From NCBI GenBank assembly GCA_007128495.1, contig SKXH01000247.1:1-7772 (forward strand): DNA of 7,772 nucleotides, given 5' to 3'. The notes below the pieces were generated by a model. It was given only the letters and a program-made list of their open reading frames with translations, searched no databases and was not told the origin of the DNA. Positions 5,747-7,772 of this stretch are shown here, piece after piece; the stretch's first letter is position 1, and every line of letters starts with the position of its first letter. Position numbers and translations under genes: made by a program. Origin of the DNA: Bacteroidota bacterium (GTDB taxonomy: Bacteria > Bacteroidota > Ignavibacteria > T3Sed10-11).

Positions 5747-7772
5747 TTATTTCACCAACATGAGCTTCTTCGTTTTTACAAAATCTCCCGCTTCAATTCT
5801 ATACGTGTACATACCGCTCGGTAGATGTGACGCATCAAATGTAACCTCATAGGAACCGGCTTGTTTATAATCTTCGACAAGCACCGCAACTTCCTGTCCG
5901 AGTACATTATAAACCGTTAATTTTACATTCTCGTTATCCGGAATTGCAAAACGTATTGTCGTAGACGGATTAAACGGATTTGGATAGTTCTGCTCCAGCC
6001 GCGCTGTAACAGGTATAAGATCTTCATCATCATGTACTGATGTAGCTATATCGTATGTATGGTTTACTGCTGCATAGGCGTCGATCTTGCCATAACCAAA
6101 TTCATTGTTAGGAATCGCTCCCGTCCACTCATCCGTCCGGGCAGTTTCTACCAGATACGACAATACATCTTCATACGTTAACGTCGGATCGATTTGTAAC
6201 ATGAGTGCTACAACACCTGCTACAATTGGCGACGCCATACTCGTACCACTCATACCGAGATATCGATCTCCCTCAAGAACGTGGGATCTCTCGTATCCTT
6301 CACCTTCTGTCATATGAGAAGAGAGAGCGGAAAATATAAACTCACCGGGAGCCGAAATATCGGGTGCAAGACGTCCATCTCTCGTCGGTCCCAGACTGCT
6401 GAAATACGATAATTGCCCGTTGTCGGGAACAACAATGCCCCCTTCCCGATCCGGATTTACCACTTGCTGAAAATTTCCGTCAATATCGGTCCAGTTGTTT
6501 TTTGTGACATACGAGCCGACGGAAATTACTTTTTCAGCGGTTGCAGGTGTATTGACTGTCAACTCAGCATCACCGGGTATTTCATTTACATCATCGAAGC
6601 CAATCGGATATCCGATAAACTCCCCGCCTAAAGACCACATATCGAATCGGCCGCTCTCATTTGAATCGTAGAGTAACATCCAGATTACATCATCGATACG
6701 CACGTCGTTCTCATAATCGCCTTGGATAACAGCTATAATGTTCCCATCTCCATTGTTTGGGTCGGACACCGTTTGTGCGTCTACCGTGACATAGCCGTAC
6801 GTCGTCTCATCCACAACAAAGGGAATAAAATCCTTCAAATTTCCGACCGGAACGAAATCGGTATTACCGAGCGATACGAGATTAAAATCTTCATCAATGG
6901 TGAAAGCACCAACGGCTACCTGTGAAATACTTCCGGGGTCGTACCACATATTGACAACTAATTGTTCCGGATTATGAGCTTCAATGAGAGTGACATATCG
7001 CTCCGATGCTTGTAAATCAGCGCCTGCGTGTATAATATCGAATCCTTCATTGCCTGCCGCCGCAATTATTATTTTACCTTCACCGGTAAGAGACGACAGC
7101 GCTTCTTCAATAGCGCTGGTACCGTCAAGCGGACCGAAATTTCCTCCAAGACTCAAATTGACAACAGCGGGTTTATCATATTCATCGGCTTTGTTAAAAA
7201 TAAAGTCGGTCCCTGCAAGAATATCATCATCATTAAAATTATCATCTACATACGCATCGACAATGATGATATCCGATTCGGGTGCCACACCGAGATATTC
7301 ACTATTAAATTGACCACCGCCAACTGCCGAACCGGCTACGTGTGTACCATGACCTTCTCCATCATTACCATCCCGCTGGGTAACACTTTCCGGATCGTTA
7401 TCTATATCTTCTTTCGTCCATAAATTTTCTCCATTATCTGTGAATTCAAGGAGATATTTAATACGAGTTCCATCTTCATTGCTGAAATCAGGATGGGTAA
7501 AATCTATGCCGGTATCGATAATACCCACTATTACTCCTTCTCCTCTAAATTGTTCGGGAAGATCAATTCCATCATGAATTTTATCAACACCAATATCTGC
7601 GCGGCCGGAATTATTCAAGGGACTTCTTTTTGCTCCTATCTCTACATTTCGTACCATCGGGTGTGCCGCAATTTCTTTTAATGCTGCTACGGGTACGGAT
7701 GCACTGACAATTGTACCGACTTCTGTTATATTTTGTGCATCGAACCGGTCGAGAAAACCAATGTTTCCTTCC
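5747..7772 (-). CDS. Secreted subtilisin-like serine protease (S8) with type IX secretion sorting tail (5' end outside window)
   Basis: The frame is open to the window edge, giving 674 visible residues; an in-frame Met at 7657 is internal. Numbered from that Met, the catalytic residues are Asp48 (G-I-I-D-T-G-I-D), His103 (G-H-G-T-H-V-A-G) and Ser473 (G-T-S-M-A-S-P), with oxyanion Asn203 (A-A-G-N-E-G), so the enzyme looks active. The upstream stretch ending V-S-A-S-V-P-V-A-A-L-K-E-I resembles the end of a propeptide-like region. Asn and Ser are 270 residues apart, far more than in subtilisin (about 65), owing to an inserted, mostly beta-strand region around 210-370. Residues 554-636 form a type A sorting domain: N-Y-P-N-P-F-N-P-S, then V-Y-N-V-L-G-Q-E-V, L-P-S-G-M-Y-T-Y-R and a K-T-K-K-L-M-L-V-K end. 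This predicts export by Sec then type IX, with cleavage or surface attachment. Gene is more A+T-rich than the CISM operon. Confidence 0.95.
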   Translation of the reverse strand, partial: EGNIGFLDRFDAQNITEVGTIVSASVPVAALKEIAAHPMVRNVEIGAKRSPLNNSGRADIGVDKIHDGIDLPEQFRGEGVIVGIIDTGIDFTHPDFSNEDGTRIKYLLEFTDNGENLWTKEDIDNDPESVTQRDGNDGEGHGTHVAGSAVGGGQFNSEYLGVAPESDIIIVDAYVDDNFNDDDILAGTDFIFNKADEYDKPAVVNLSLGGNFGPLDGTSAIEEALSSLTGEGKIIIAAAGNEGFDIIHAGADLQASERYVTLIEAHNPEQLVVNMWYDPGSISQVAVGAFTIDEDFNLVSLGNTDFVPVGNLKDFIPFVVDETTYGYVTVDAQTVSDPNNGDGNIIAVIQGDYENDVRIDDVIWMLLYDSNESGRFDMWSLGGEFIGYPIGFDDVNEIPGDAELTVNTPATAEKVISVGSYVTKNNWTDIDGNFQQVVNPDREGGIVVPDNGQLSYFSSLGPTRDGRLAPDISAPGEFIFSALSSHMTEGEGYERSHVLEGDRYLGMSGTSMASPIVAGVVALMLQIDPTLTYEDVLSYLVETARTDEWTGAIPNNEFGYGKIDAYAAVNHTYDIATSVHDDEDLIPVTARLEQNYPNPFNPSTTIRFAIPDNENVKLTVYNVLGQEVAVLVEDYKQAGSYEVTFDASHLPSGMYTYRIEAGDFVKTKKLMLVK
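5750..5998 (-). other. Type IX secretion (Por) C-terminal sorting domain
   Basis: The last 83 residues of the protease form the conserved FCB-group tail: an L-E-Q-N-Y-P-N-P-F-N-P start, a V-x-N-V-L-G-Q-E-V strand, G-M-Y-T-Y-R and a basic K-T-K-K-L end. It is the main taxonomic clue in the window. Related N-Y-P-N-P-F-N-P tails occur in FCB phyla where the type IX machinery is incomplete or unproven, so the export route is inferred. Confidence 0.88.

Noticed and set aside
7028..7423. Open frames of 109-131 codons on the + strand opposite the protease
   Set aside because: They overlap the catalytic His and Asn regions of an intact S8 protease and show low-complexity Ile-rich translation.
1..7772. 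CRISPR array, tRNA, rRNA, insertion sequence or phage genes
   Set aside because: No regularly spaced direct repeats, no cloverleaf-like sequence, and no transposase or phage protein were recognised on either strand.

Overview
The window looks like chromosomal DNA from a bacterium of the FCB superphylum, for example an Ignavibacteria-, Calditrichaeota- or KSB1-like lineage. The main evidence is the C-terminal secretion tail of the protease at 5747-7772, which carries the NYPNPFNPSTTIRF-type start of a type IX secretion (Por) sorting domain. The exact phylum cannot be decided from this sequence. Base composition is moderate, visibly richer in G+C in the left half and more A+T-rich from about 5350 onward.

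Left part (1-4605, + strand) is one tightly packed operon for a membrane-bound complex iron-sulfur molybdoenzyme (CISM): the C-terminal part of a molybdopterin oxidoreductase (its start is outside the window), a DmsB/PsrB/NrfC-type ferredoxin with four [4Fe-4S] clusters, a ten-helix NrfD/PsrC/ActC-type quinone-interacting membrane subunit, and a membrane-anchored cytochrome c built from four tandem mono-haem domains. Gaps are 40 bp, 3 bp and a 4-bp stop/start overlap. Electrons would pass between the quinone pool (NrfD), the ferredoxin wire, the molybdopterin-fold subunit and the tetrahaem cytochrome. The direction and the substrate are not readable from the visible part. The closest described architectures are Psr/Ttr-type reductases, Qrc, and alternative complex III.

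Middle part (4606-5746) holds an AIM24-family gene on the - strand, convergent with the operon. Upstream of it lie a candidate promoter and a perfect 17-bp palindrome placed like an operator. Next comes a short, truncated remnant of a DUF488-family gene, then a strong GC-rich hairpin that probably terminates the protease gene.

Right part (5747-7772, - strand) is most of a secreted subtilisin-like (S8) protease with an intact catalytic triad, a long insertion between the oxyanion Asn and the catalytic Ser, and the type IX sorting tail. Its start lies beyond the right edge.

The most unusual items are the fourfold-duplicated cytochrome with a repeated M-W-[ND]-H signature and no usual distal Met-Pro ligand, coupled to a CISM complex of unknown substrate, and the palindrome in front of the AIM24 gene. 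No CRISPR array, tRNA, rRNA, insertion sequence or clear novel defence system is visible.
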